From a virus, in IMG/VR virus record IMGVR_UViG_3300032677_000048, positions 1 through 49,387 of that record: a stretch of DNA of 49,387 bases; one strand, 5' to 3'. The notes beneath the pieces were generated by a model, which saw nothing but the letters and a program-made list of their open reading frames with translations, ran no database searches and had not been told where the DNA came from. This document shows positions 1 through 8,336 of this stretch, one piece after another. Within the stretch, counting starts at the first letter, position 1, and each line of letters opens with the position of its first letter. Both the position numbers and the translations under genes were made by a program.

Positions 1-243
1 TGCGATATGAGAATATTGTTCTCTCATTGCACGAATCTGGCCGACGTAATCTGGTAGAGCAATAGTTTGATTAGAGTTAATCTTATAGCATTGCTCTTCT
101 AAACATCCTGCCATATCAGACATGTGATATAGCTCTTTAGCAGCAGTATTAACAAACCTAAGCAATACTGCTCTCTCACCATCGACAGAAGGATTTAACC
201 CACATTTATAACCAACTTGTTGTAGTATATAAGAAAGTGCCAT
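1..243 (-). CDS. Tail adaptor-like protein, N-terminal part (gene continues across the window junction)
   Basis: This is the first 81 codons of a leftward gene that starts at an ATG at 243 (MALSYILQQVGYKCG) and is still open at base 1. Reading on from base 49387 keeps the frame and continues into the open frame at 48707-49387, giving one protein of about 307 residues. The N-terminal half has the pattern of podoviral head-tail adaptor or tail tubular A proteins: an early helical stretch (ERAVLLRFVNTAAKELY) followed by an I-LP-Y--QIRAMRE segment. It follows the nozzle-like gene at 251-2014 by 7 bases, as expected for tail genes. The gene continuity is seen directly; the adaptor role is inferred from pattern and position. 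Confidence 0.6.
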   Translation of the reverse strand, partial: MALSYILQQVGYKCGLNPSVDGERAVLLRFVNTAAKELYHMSDMAGCLEEQCYKINSNQTIALPDYVGQIRAMREQYSHIA

Positions 244-250
244 ATGTATG

Positions 251-2014
251 TTATTGTTGAACCACAGATTGAGTTTTCAGAGATTGACGTTGAGTAATAT
301 CAGTTGTAGACATAGACATAAACACTAATGACCCTCCACCAGTCCATGTCAATACTACAAATGCTTTCCATCCTTGACCAGAGTTAGGAAATGAGAACAG
401 TATGTTATTAGTTTGAGTTCCAACATCAGGGCCAACTGGAGCACCATTGTATCCAGTAGGCGGAGGAACATATGTGAATGACTGAGTATAAGAACTATCA
501 AACCTGTCATTCACGAATAACGAAGCAGTAACAGAATAATCTTGAGTGAGATTGGTCAAGATGCAACGAAAGTTAGTAACTTTCTGTTCCTTCTTAGGGT
601 CTTGCGGACACATTGCAGCTAGTCGAATAGTAGGAATGTCATCAGTAGATGATGCATATAACTGATAGACATTGTCGTCTTCTGTGATAGCATACAATGC
701 TTGAACACCTAACTCAATCTTAGCAAATTGTTTGACTAACTTACCTCCAGTTTGAGCAATATCAAATGCAGACCATACAGAGTTAACTGTATCATACACA
801 GCTATAGCAGGCCCAAATACAGTTTGCATAGCATAGCATTCGTAGTTGTTGAACAGAATACATGCAGCAGTAGACTGGATTATGTTCTCAAATGCACCTG
901 CTATAGTAGAAGTGAATACACTATTGCGCCCTTCGTTTTGTTGCTGTTGTATAGCATTAAACGATCTGACACCAAATGGTGAGATGAACCTAGTGTCACC
1001 TAACGAGTCCATTATACCTCTGTCTGATAGGCACGTAGACTCAAACAAAAATGATCTTATGAACGTGTACTCACCAAATATAGTAGGAGCATTAGGAGTC
1101 TTATTCAGTGTAACAGAGAAGTTTGCATTAAGTGCTGACACAAACAACCCACCAGTTGACAATGGACGTAAACATGTAATCGGCCCTACACCAACAGTGT
1201 ATGATGTAGTGTACGCATCACCACCTTTGGTTCCATCAGGGTTAACATTAATCACGAAGTCTAATGGTCTACCAGACACAGACCTTAGTATATTCACTCC
1301 ATCTGGAGCAGCAATGTATAACACACCATCAGCAGTCCATGCCATAGATGTACCAATAGGAACGTACTCTCTGTTGTCAGTAATCAATACTCCATAGTCA
1401 TTCGCATCTGTTCCATACACAGCTTTCCATTGAGAGTATGTTTGAGTAGTACGAACAGTAGGAATACCATTAGAGTTCAGATATATAAACTGAGGTTGGT
1501 TAATACCATCTTGTACTAACAATCCTGGAGTGTTACCAGCAAAGGATGCAGCTACATTCTGTGCTTGTAAGATAGGAGAGTTAGATGAGACTATGTCAGT
1601 TCCACCGCCTGTTGTATTAGCAGTCAAAACTGCAAGTCTGCCATAGTTGGTAGTAGATACTGGAACAGCTACAGTCCAATATCTAGGAGCATCTTTAGAC
1701 ATACTGAATCCCTCTATTCCGGTCCATAAAACTGCAGTGTTTAGTCGGTAGAATGCATATCCAGAAACAAAAGCTATTAGATAGTTACCAAACGTAACCA
1801 TCTCTTGCTTCACTCCAGATGGTACTGATATGTCTTTGATAGATGAAGGTATGGAGTCTATAACATCATACCTATTCCTAGCATTTATCGCTACACGATA
1901 TTGGTTATTAGACAATGCTTGATTATACGACCATCTACTAGAGTTAGCTAGACGTGTATCATCAAGCAGGAGATTCATTCCTCCTATGAAAGACTGTTGT
2001 CCAAATTCTCCCAT
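251..2014 (-). CDS. Tail nozzle / tail tubular B-like protein
   Basis: A 587-residue protein with no signal peptide, rich in beta-strand, glycine, asparagine and threonine. The N-terminus (GGMNLLLDD, then NQYRVAINARNRYDVID) resembles the opening of podoviral tail tubular B or P22 gp10-like nozzle proteins, in which repeated strands build a beta-propeller tube. It is transcribed after the fibre genes and directly before the adaptor-like gene that crosses the window junction. In podoviruses adaptor and nozzle genes are usually adjacent, which supports the call. Other structural tail proteins remain possible; no catalytic motif is seen. Confidence 0.5.
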   Translation of the reverse strand: MGEFGQQSFIGGMNLLLDDTRLANSSRWSYNQALSNNQYRVAINARNRYDVIDSIPSSIKDISVPSGVKQEMVTFGNYLIAFVSGYAFYRLNTAVLWTGIEGFSMSKDAPRYWTVAVPVSTTNYGRLAVLTANTTGGGTDIVSSNSPILQAQNVAASFAGNTPGLLVQDGINQPQFIYLNSNGIPTVRTTQTYSQWKAVYGTDANDYGVLITDNREYVPIGTSMAWTADGVLYIAAPDGVNILRSVSGRPLDFVINVNPDGTKGGDAYTTSYTVGVGPITCLRPLSTGGLFVSALNANFSVTLNKTPNAPTIFGEYTFIRSFLFESTCLSDRGIMDSLGDTRFISPFGVRSFNAIQQQQNEGRNSVFTSTIAGAFENIIQSTAACILFNNYECYAMQTVFGPAIAVYDTVNSVWSAFDIAQTGGKLVKQFAKIELGVQALYAITEDDNVYQLYASSTDDIPTIRLAAMCPQDPKKEQKVTNFRCILTNLTQDYSVTASLFVNDRFDSSYTQSFTYVPPPTGYNGAPVGPDVGTQTNNILFSFPNSGQGWKAFVVLTWTGGGSLVFMSMSTTDITQRQSLKTQSVVQQ

Positions 2015-2023
2015 AATCGTATG

Positions 2024-3151
2024 TTAGATGTATTCAGTGATACGAAGAGTAGATTTAGTAATCAAGAATGGATTGGTACTTCCATCAATAGAATTAAACC
2101 AACATAATGCAGTTATACTACAACCAAAAGCTACGTAGTATGTAGCATTACTCGGATTAACTGGAGTGAGATAAGATGTATACACATCTACCAATTTCGT
2201 ATCAGTTGGAGTAACGTTGACACTGATGATTGATGTACCACATAAAGGTGCAACTGCTCCAGTTTGATTATACACTCCAACAAACACAGCAGAAGCTCCA
2301 GTAAAACTCTTGACGCCAACTTTGGCAAATAGCTCAATGAGTAGTTTGCTCTGACCTGTAGTGTCAATCTTAGAGAATGCAGTGGTATTGAAGGCTGCAA
2401 CCATACCAGTAGCATTGTAGTTAGGAGTAGATGTGGTATTAGCTAACACATTCGTTCCAGTAGAGCCAACCACAGTGTTAGTAGAATCAAAGTTAAACAC
2501 CTGTAATATACGACCAACAGTGTTAGGTGCAACCCAACCAACACTATTTGCTCCATCAGATACTTGAGGAATCTGACCAACAGTACCACCAAGTATCATA
2601 GCAGCTGTGACGTTCTTATTGTTGATCGTCAGACCAGCACCAAATGAACCACCAATATTACCAGATGTGTATGGAGCAGAAGCAGTAGACAAGTATGCAG
2701 ATGGTGTCAACTGAAGTGCAACTAACAGTGCAGCTAGATCAATATTGGACGGCTCAATAGTAGAGTTGGCAATTTGAGTTCCAGTAATAGAACCAGCAGG
2801 AATTGAAGATACTGCTATTGGAGTCCAGTTAGTATTCACATACCCAGGCACTGCTGGAGACACACCAGTGTTAACATAATTAAGTATGTATGTAGCTCCT
2901 TGGTTCCATATATATGCAGTGACTGTTAGGCTGTTAGGACTGTATCGAATCCAAATAAACCTCTTCCATTCTACAGTAGTAGACGCATCTGGAACTACTG
3001 GTACACCTGCAATATCAGACGTAAACAAACACATCCCCCTATCAGAAGAAGGAGTTGCAGTTGTGATTAATGATGCTAGCTGAGCACCAGTAATAGCAGG
3101 TTGATTTGTGGGGTCAAAGCCTAAAGCTAAGTCATTTGTGTTCATAGACAT
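2024..3151 (-). CDS. Putative tail fibre / receptor-binding protein
   Basis: A 375-residue protein of low charge, rich in Thr, Ser, Asn, Ala and Gly, with a modular look. An N-terminal domain (about 1-115) is followed by a repetitive linker (SIPAGSITGTQIANSTIEPSN, about 115-137) of the kind found in fibre shafts, and then a beta-rich C-terminal domain with alternating hydrophobic residues. It lies between a 298-residue protein of unknown role and the nozzle-like gene in the tail region. Fibre or receptor-binding function is inferred from composition and context only; the C-terminal half would be the likely host-recognition part. Confidence 0.5.
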   Translation of the reverse strand: MSMNTNDLALGFDPTNQPAITGAQLASLITTATPSSDRGMCLFTSDIAGVPVVPDASTTVEWKRFIWIRYSPNSLTVTAYIWNQGATYILNYVNTGVSPAVPGYVNTNWTPIAVSSIPAGSITGTQIANSTIEPSNIDLAALLVALQLTPSAYLSTASAPYTSGNIGGSFGAGLTINNKNVTAAMILGGTVGQIPQVSDGANSVGWVAPNTVGRILQVFNFDSTNTVVGSTGTNVLANTTSTPNYNATGMVAAFNTTAFSKIDTTGQSKLLIELFAKVGVKSFTGASAVFVGVYNQTGAVAPLCGTSIISVNVTPTDTKLVDVYTSYLTPVNPSNATYYVAFGCSITALCWFNSIDGSTNPFLITKSTLRITEYI

Positions 3152-3165
3152 TATGTTCCTTATTG

Positions 3166-4062
3166 TTAATTTGTTTCAGAGTGCGAACCGACTGGAAAGG
3201 TTAGAGGGAGAGTATAAGCTGTGTATTGGCTTAAAACATTTATAATTGGAGCTGGCAATATTCCTGTTGGACCAAGAAGCCATGAGATAATTAAATCAGG
3301 ACTTATAACTTGATCATAACTGAGATAGTCTTCTCCTGTTTCTGTATCTACAACAGTCCATCCGGGACCAAGATCTTCACCATGGTAAATTACATGTTCA
3401 TCATGGGAAATTATCACATTACTTCCTCCAGAATAAGCTGGATGATTATCAATAGTGGATGTGTAATAGTAGACTCCATTAACATTAGCTGAGCCTGCAT
3501 TATATATATTCAATTCATATGGCAATTGAATCGAACCATTGACGAAAAAGTTAGTACTCTCCCCATCAGCTATCACCAATGCCCCATCTTGTAAGTACCT
3601 GTAATCCATCCCTGCCAACTTAGACGTATACATCGTCAAGCCATTAACCTCTGATACTGCACCTTGGCTAGTATTCCAAATCTCTAATCGAAAGTTCTTA
3701 AGTATTGCCTGATTAGTATAAGGTGTGAATGTACCAGGTAACAATGACCCAACTGCATCCCACAACAGATACCTCGTAACATTAGACCCAACTCTGTAAC
3801 ATATACAACAGACGTAGTTAGGATTCGATGGAGGAACAATATCCTTAAGACTGATATTATTCACTCCTTCGAAATTGAATGATGCTACTATATCAGAGTA
3901 TCCATTCCATGTACTCACTCCTTGATTGAAAGTTGGCAACTGGATATAGGTTGATGCTCTGGTTAATCGAGTGACAGGATTGTTATCAAGCCAACGTTGC
4001 AAACGTCTAGGCCAAGTTAACGCACCAATATCACCAGCAGGAGGTGGAACTAATGGATACAT
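3166..4062 (-). CDS. Unknown virion-associated protein in the tail region
   Basis: A 298-residue protein that I cannot assign to a family. It begins MYPLVPPPAGDIGALTW, has no signal peptide or membrane segment, and is rich in Tyr, Asn and Ser with predicted beta-structure. It sits 12 bases after the endolysin-like gene and before the fibre-like gene at 2024. Position and composition suggest a tail or baseplate-like component, but a fibre chaperone cannot be excluded. Confidence 0.4.
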   Translation of the reverse strand: MYPLVPPPAGDIGALTWPRRLQRWLDNNPVTRLTRASTYIQLPTFNQGVSTWNGYSDIVASFNFEGVNNISLKDIVPPSNPNYVCCICYRVGSNVTRYLLWDAVGSLLPGTFTPYTNQAILKNFRLEIWNTSQGAVSEVNGLTMYTSKLAGMDYRYLQDGALVIADGESTNFFVNGSIQLPYELNIYNAGSANVNGVYYYTSTIDNHPAYSGGSNVIISHDEHVIYHGEDLGPGWTVVDTETGEDYLSYDQVISPDLIISWLLGPTGILPAPIINVLSQYTAYTLPLTFPVGSHSETN

Positions 4063-4074
4063 AAGTGTATAGTA

Positions 4075-4527
4075 TTAAAGAAGTTTTTGAAATCCTTTTA
4101 ACAAAAGAAAGTCTCTAGGTGTAAATTCACGCAAATCAAAATAACTTGCAACAACATCAATGTTTGCATAACGAAGTGCAAGCACACATGTGTGTGAACA
4201 ATTCATTGAACCGAAAGCATTACCTAGATGAATGTTAATATCCATGAAATCATCTGACCAACCATAAGGTTTACCAATAAATGGTGTCATTCCCTCAACC
4301 AGTGATTTATGGTCAAAAATACCCTCTGTACGAAGAACATGAACAACGTCAGTCAAATCGCCCAGAGGATAATAGTCAACACCGTGGTTAGGCTTTGAAG
4401 TAATAACTACACCATTTCCCAAAAACAACTTCACATGACCAACATCAGAGTTGATAATTTTACGAACGATGTCAAACCCCTGGCAGAGTAAAACGTCACC
4501 CGGAAGAAGTTCTTGGGGAAGGTTCAT
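4075..4527 (-). CDS. Permuted NlpC/P60-like (YiiX/LRAT-type) cysteine hydrolase, candidate endolysin
   Basis: A 150-residue protein. Residues 8-15 (LLPGDVLL) and the following GHVKLFLGNGVVI segment match the start of the permuted NlpC/P60 group: a strand, then a catalytic His before a strand, then a glycine turn. The conserved Cys is expected in a helix near the C-terminus, and NCSHTCVLALRYA (about residues 110-122) fits that place. In phages such enzymes cut peptide bonds in peptidoglycan; some relatives act on lipids. The gene lies in a cassette with a lipoprotein and three small membrane proteins, which supports lysis. The family call is fairly good; the substrate is inferred. Confidence 0.6.
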   Translation of the reverse strand: MNLPQELLPGDVLLCQGFDIVRKIINSDVGHVKLFLGNGVVITSKPNHGVDYYPLGDLTDVVHVLRTEGIFDHKSLVEGMTPFIGKPYGWSDDFMDINIHLGNAFGSMNCSHTCVLALRYANIDVVASYFDLREFTPRDFLLLKGFQKLL

Positions 4528-4529
4528 TG

Positions 4530-5078
4530 TTACTTAGTAGTGGTAGTTGTAACTGTATTCGTACCAGAACTAACGGTAGTAGTTGGTGTTACAACGGTAC
4601 CAGTAGTCGGTTGTAGAATGTTCACTGGATTCTCAGGTGTTGCATAATAAGCATTAGTACCAGGTATTAAACCAGATGCTGTTGCAAGATTTTCAACATC
4701 AGAATCATTCCATAACGAACCAAACCCACTAGCAGCATATGACATTGGAGGAGTATATCCAGTAGAAACACCGGCATAAACTGGAAATGACACATAAGTC
4801 ATTTTCTCCATACCAAACAATAGATTAAGAGGAGACAGTGAACTGCTTGTACCAGCGGGTCCCGGAAAGACTTGGAACTTAATACCAACAGATTTCTCTG
4901 TAATACGAAGAGCCTTATCTTTCAAAGGGTCCTGATTCTTAGCTGTGGTTACCTTTGACCAGTTGGTATATAAAATACCATCTGACCCTTTTGTAGGTGT
5001 AGCAGTTTCAGTTGTTTTAGTTGACAAACAACCAGCACAAAGTGCGATGAATGGGATACTTATTAGTAGTTTTTTCAT
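4530..5078 (-). CDS. Secreted lipoprotein-like protein, possible outer spanin
   Basis: Read from the ATG at 5078, the protein starts MKKLLISIPFIALCAGCLS: a basic start, a hydrophobic core and a lipobox-like cysteine, although the residue at -3 is Cys rather than Leu. An in-frame ATG at 5120 would add 14 residues before the signal, so 5078 is preferred. The mature part (about 165 residues) is rich in Thr, Ser and Pro and ends in a threonine run (TTVSSGTNTVTTTTTK). It lies between a small membrane protein and the endolysin candidate. A spanin-like role is inferred from context; a virion-associated or cargo lipoprotein is also possible. Confidence 0.5.
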   Translation of the reverse strand: MKKLLISIPFIALCAGCLSTKTTETATPTKGSDGILYTNWSKVTTAKNQDPLKDKALRITEKSVGIKFQVFPGPAGTSSSLSPLNLLFGMEKMTYVSFPVYAGVSTGYTPPMSYAASGFGSLWNDSDVENLATASGLIPGTNAYYATPENPVNILQPTTGTVVTPTTTVSSGTNTVTTTTTK

Positions 5079-5126
5079 ATTGTTGGCGTTTTGATTTACT
5101 TTGATGGCTTGTATTTTCATACTTAT

Positions 5127-5321
5127 TTATTTCTTTGTTTCTGTTGGTGGAGTTGTTGTTGCTGCGATTGCAATTAAATAATACTGTACCAACTTACATG
5201 TACCATCTAATTGCTCCTTATAGGAAGGAAACCAGATTTTACCAATCTCAAGAGTTACAATGAGTAATCCACCGTAACGTAAGTGAGGATTAGACCAGAT
5301 TACTGTTAATGCATTATTCAT
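5127..5321 (-). CDS. Small membrane protein, possible holin component
   Basis: A 64-residue protein with one clear hydrophobic segment (YGGLLIVTLEIGKIWF) and a second, weaker one (VQYYLIAIAAT), followed by a polar C-terminus (TTPPTETKK). Its ATG overlaps the TGA of the upstream 37-residue gene (ATGA), so the two are probably translationally coupled. Size, topology and location in the lysis cassette fit a holin or antiholin, but there is no family-specific motif. Confidence 0.45.
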   Translation of the reverse strand: MNNALTVIWSNPHLRYGGLLIVTLEIGKIWFPSYKEQLDGTCKLVQYYLIAIAATTTPPTETKK

Positions 5322-5431
5322 ATTGTTCTTTCATCCACCAGCAAAGCGCATACGCCTGCAATGGCAATTCCAATTATCACCGCAACCAGAATCAACGGTG
5401 AGTAAATCCAGTGTAAGGGAATGTGTTTCAT
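5318..5431 (-). CDS. 37-residue single-pass membrane protein
   Basis: A short gene from the ATG at 5431 to the TGA at 5318-5320. The product starts MKHIPLHWIYSP and then has about 20 uninterrupted hydrophobic residues (LILVAVIIGIAIAGVCALLV) before a charged tail (DERTI). The start lies just after the stop of the XhlA-like gene and the stop overlaps the next start, so the reading frame is held by tight coupling on both sides. It probably belongs to the membrane part of the lysis cassette. Confidence 0.55.
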   Translation of the reverse strand: MKHIPLHWIYSPLILVAVIIGIAIAGVCALLVDERTI

Positions 5432-5432
5432 G

Positions 5433-5771
5433 CTACTTTTTGCTCCAGTCAATTAGCCAAGTTATCGCCGCACCGACTACGGTACAGGCGAGTCCAATGC
5501 CCGCAATCTCGCCAAGAGTCCGCTGACGGGCCAGTTCAATCACCACCAACCGACGGTTTTGGTCGGCCAGCGTAGTCTCCATTCGCTTGCACGCGGTAGG
5601 GTCGGGACACTTCGGCTTGGCTTCAATTACCGCGAGTTGTCGGCTAATTTGGTTTAGCTGTTCAACGATGCGGTTAAGGTCTTCCCGCGTGTTGTTGCGG
5701 AACTCCTTTGTTTGTTCTTCTAGGGCCACGACCTTCTCGTGAACCTCGCTCGCGGTTTTTTGTTGGCTCAT
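5433..5771 (-). CDS. XhlA-like protein: coiled coil with C-terminal membrane anchor
   Basis: A 112-residue protein with a long charged heptad-rich helix (about residues 8-50), a short Cys-containing turn (KCPDPTACKR), a second helix, and a C-terminal hydrophobic segment (AGIGLACTVVGAAITWLI) ending in DWSKK. This order is typical of haemolysin XhlA-type proteins, which accompany holins and endolysins in many phages. It begins a run of small membrane proteins. The region is clearly more GC-rich than the genome average, as is the fibre gene just upstream, so the two may have been acquired together. Confidence 0.6.
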   Translation of the reverse strand: MSQQKTASEVHEKVVALEEQTKEFRNNTREDLNRIVEQLNQISRQLAVIEAKPKCPDPTACKRMETTLADQNRRLVVIELARQRTLGEIAGIGLACTVVGAAITWLIDWSKK

Positions 5772-5774
5772 AAA

Positions 5775-7865
5775 TTATTGATGGTAATACTGGTATCGCA
5801 GCGTGGCAAATATCGAACTGCCACCCCCACTGGTCGTATAGTTATTTGACAGCACCAGAGAAACCAGATTTGTGCCGCTCACGTTCGCCGGAATGGTAAA
5901 AGACCCCGCCGCATTCGTGGTCACGGTGCTGGCTGAATAACCTTGTGCTGCCGCCTGATACGCACCCCAATTTTCAATTCCGTTAGTGGCAACGGTAGCG
6001 TAAAAGTTAGTATTGACTCCGACATTCACACCCGCAAAACACTGTTCCACCAGCGCCAGATTTGTAATAACCGTTTGCTGCGGGTCAGCCAGTTCGCAGG
6101 ACTTGTAGAATGACGTTGAACTGGTGCCTAAAGCATTCAGATAGATTCTACCGGCGGTAAAGGCATTCCCCAGCGGGATTGTTACCGTCGTCAGCATCGG
6201 CGGTAGGTTGGTCAGGCCGGAGCCGTTGCCGCTAAAATAACCCGCTGAGTTTGTCCCGGTTACTAGCCAATTTCCAAACACTTTCGGATCTCCCGATTCT
6301 TCCGGGTTAACGATGGTCATCAAATTAGTGACTATCCTACCATTCCAAGAACCCGGTGGACTGAAATACGAATTGGTGCTTGCTGTGGCTAAGAATTGAT
6401 TGGGCGATTCAAACACCCAACGGACATTAGCGTTTGTGGCTAGCAAACACGGAATGCCCACCCCCTCGAAATTATCGTCATAGCTGGTCCATTTTTGGAC
6501 ATACAATCCATTGTAGAGTCCGGCATTGCCATTGTTAATTACTGCGTATCCAGCATGTTGATTCACGAAAACATTGTGCTGAAATGTGTAATCTTGGCGT
6601 TCGCCGTTTTGATAACTGATGGCTATGCTAGGACACTGGCTCAATAGATTGGTTGTGCTATAAGCATTTGTCGCAGACAGATTATCCAGGAATTGATTAC
6701 CAATCACCATCCCGTGATCTCCAGTAATCATTATGCCCAAAGCGAGGTAATCAAAATTATTGCCAATGGCAAAATCGGAGCCGTAAGAGTAGCCCAACTG
6801 CAATCCTGTATCGTTGATTGGATTGATGCTTGCTCCAATTCCCAGCGATAAGACGTTGGTCAAAAAACCCCAGGGGGCGAAGTAGCAGTATTCCACAATG
6901 CCCTCACCGTAACTTAATGGATTTCCTTCCCCGACAGTCAAATAGGTAATCCCATTATTATCACCCGCGAAAGTGCAATGCTCGAAATGGCAAGATGATC
7001 CTTGGATATTAACGTGGCATCTTATAACCGTTCCCAAATTGCTGGAATTGGTGTTGAATTGTCCCGCTCCAATTACGTGACATCTATATGCATTAACCAC
7101 TGAACCGTTGAGGTCAAACACACCCGAGCTTAGCACGACTAAGCCGCACATGTTTTTAGCAAACGCCTCTCTTAAACCGCACGTTGTTGTACCCGTGGTG
7201 TCAGGCCCAAACATGGCTCCGTCATTGGTTAACACGGACAAACCGTTTGCTATCCCCCTCGCCGAGCAAGTCACTACCACATTGTTTGTAAACGCACCAT
7301 AACTTGCTGCGGGATAGCCGGTCAAAAGGTTGCCAGAACCTTGAAAATAATCCGCAACCACCAACTTCGGAAAGTTGGTTCCGTTGTAGTTGGTGCCACC
7401 AGTCATAGCTGGAATAGAAGTTCCGTTAAGTGGCGAACCATACCCATATACCCAAATCCCTCCGTTTAATTGAAACATATCACCCTGATTGTCGTACACA
7501 TCATAAGTTGCGTTGGAAATTACTATGAAGCCAGGCCCTTGGTTATAGTCGTTAGTATAAACCAAGCAATCAACACTATTTCCGATGTTGGTGTAAACCA
7601 CGTTGTTGCTATCGGTAGTAAACTTCAAATTGTAGGCTCCATTTACGTATGTGTCTGCGGTTGGTCCATTGGACAGATAAATCGACAGCGGATAGCCATT
7701 CGTGTACAAAACAAACGGAATTGGATATGGAGTATTCGTCACCACCCCCGCCGGGAGTTGATTACCAGAACCTCCACCAGACAATGTACCATTCACCAAT
7801 CCACCGGCACCTTGGCAAATAGTAGCAATACTAACAACACTCAAAATGAATGATAACTTTTTCAT
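5775..7865 (-). CDS. Exported right-handed beta-helix protein, tail-spike-like
   Basis: A 696-residue protein that starts with a conventional signal peptide (MKKLSFILSVVSIATICQG) followed by a Gly/Asn-rich stretch. The middle (about 230-480) shows repeated short strands with Asn, Gly and aromatic residues, as in parallel beta-helices of tailspikes and pectate-lyase-like enzymes. Around residue 545 is a GNGSGLTNLP motif, which I associate with fibre and adhesin-like proteins of Verrucomicrobiota and relatives. A signal peptide on a virion fibre is unusual: the protein could instead be secreted cargo. Base composition is more GC-rich than in neighbouring genes, which suggests recent transfer. 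The ATG overlaps the end of the upstream gene. Confidence 0.6.
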   Translation of the reverse strand: MKKLSFILSVVSIATICQGAGGLVNGTLSGGGSGNQLPAGVVTNTPYPIPFVLYTNGYPLSIYLSNGPTADTYVNGAYNLKFTTDSNNVVYTNIGNSVDCLVYTNDYNQGPGFIVISNATYDVYDNQGDMFQLNGGIWVYGYGSPLNGTSIPAMTGGTNYNGTNFPKLVVADYFQGSGNLLTGYPAASYGAFTNNVVVTCSARGIANGLSVLTNDGAMFGPDTTGTTTCGLREAFAKNMCGLVVLSSGVFDLNGSVVNAYRCHVIGAGQFNTNSSNLGTVIRCHVNIQGSSCHFEHCTFAGDNNGITYLTVGEGNPLSYGEGIVEYCYFAPWGFLTNVLSLGIGASINPINDTGLQLGYSYGSDFAIGNNFDYLALGIMITGDHGMVIGNQFLDNLSATNAYSTTNLLSQCPSIAISYQNGERQDYTFQHNVFVNQHAGYAVINNGNAGLYNGLYVQKWTSYDDNFEGVGIPCLLATNANVRWVFESPNQFLATASTNSYFSPPGSWNGRIVTNLMTIVNPEESGDPKVFGNWLVTGTNSAGYFSGNGSGLTNLPPMLTTVTIPLGNAFTAGRIYLNALGTSSTSFYKSCELADPQQTVITNLALVEQCFAGVNVGVNTNFYATVATNGIENWGAYQAAAQGYSASTVTTNAAGSFTIPANVSGTNLVSLVLSNNYTTSGGGSSIFATLRYQYYHQ

Positions 7866-8260
7866 ATGATAGAACCATTACTAATAGCACCACCATTACC
7901 TTGGGCCAAATCATTACGACGCAAAATAGTAACAGCAATAGTGGTTCCAGCTACAGAATAGACTGATACCTTAGCACCATGGTTAGAACAATCCAATTGT
8001 TGACCAGAACCAAAACCATTAGAGTCTACAGCAGAAGCTTGAAACAAGACACCATTAAATCCAGCAGGAGAAGCATCAGAGCCAAATGCATAGTATGCAA
8101 TACCAGAACCAACATTCTGTACATACCTACCAGCATACTCCTGAATAACGCCACTCACATCAACTAACACATCAACTGCTTTACCAGCAGGAATAGTAAT
8201 TGGAACGGAGCCAGCACATGAAACATTGCGCTCAACAGAATTAGAAACTCGAAGTGGCAT
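7862..8260 (-). CDS. Small beta-rich protein of unknown function, possible virion decoration or fibre-tip protein
   Basis: A 132-residue protein, starting MPLRVSNSVERNVSCAG, composed almost wholly of short hydrophobic strands with Gly and Ser turns. There is no signal peptide or catalytic motif. It overlaps the start of the beta-helix gene by 4 bases (ATGA) and follows a hairpin at 8294-8323. Compact beta-sandwich proteins in this position near the capsid gene are often head-decoration or fibre-associated proteins; this is inference. Confidence 0.4.
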   Translation of the reverse strand: MPLRVSNSVERNVSCAGSVPITIPAGKAVDVLVDVSGVIQEYAGRYVQNVGSGIAYYAFGSDASPAGFNGVLFQASAVDSNGFGSGQQLDCSNHGAKVSVYSVAGTTIAVTILRRNDLAQGNGGAISNGSII

Positions 8261-8293
8261 AAATTATTTGTAAGTTATTAGTATAATCATAAA

Positions 8294-8323
8294 GGTTGGT
8301 GGAGATATTGCACTCCACCAACC
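8294..8323 (-). terminator. Strong hairpin between exported-protein gene and downstream gene
   Basis: A perfect 11-bp inverted repeat (8294-8304 with 8313-8323) encloses an 8-base loop. On the minus strand it is followed by TTTATGATT, a weak U-rich tract. It lies just after the stop of the 192-codon gene, so it may end or attenuate the highly expressed capsid transcript, or protect its 3' end after processing. Confidence 0.6.
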
Positions 8324-8336
8324 AGTAACACAACCA

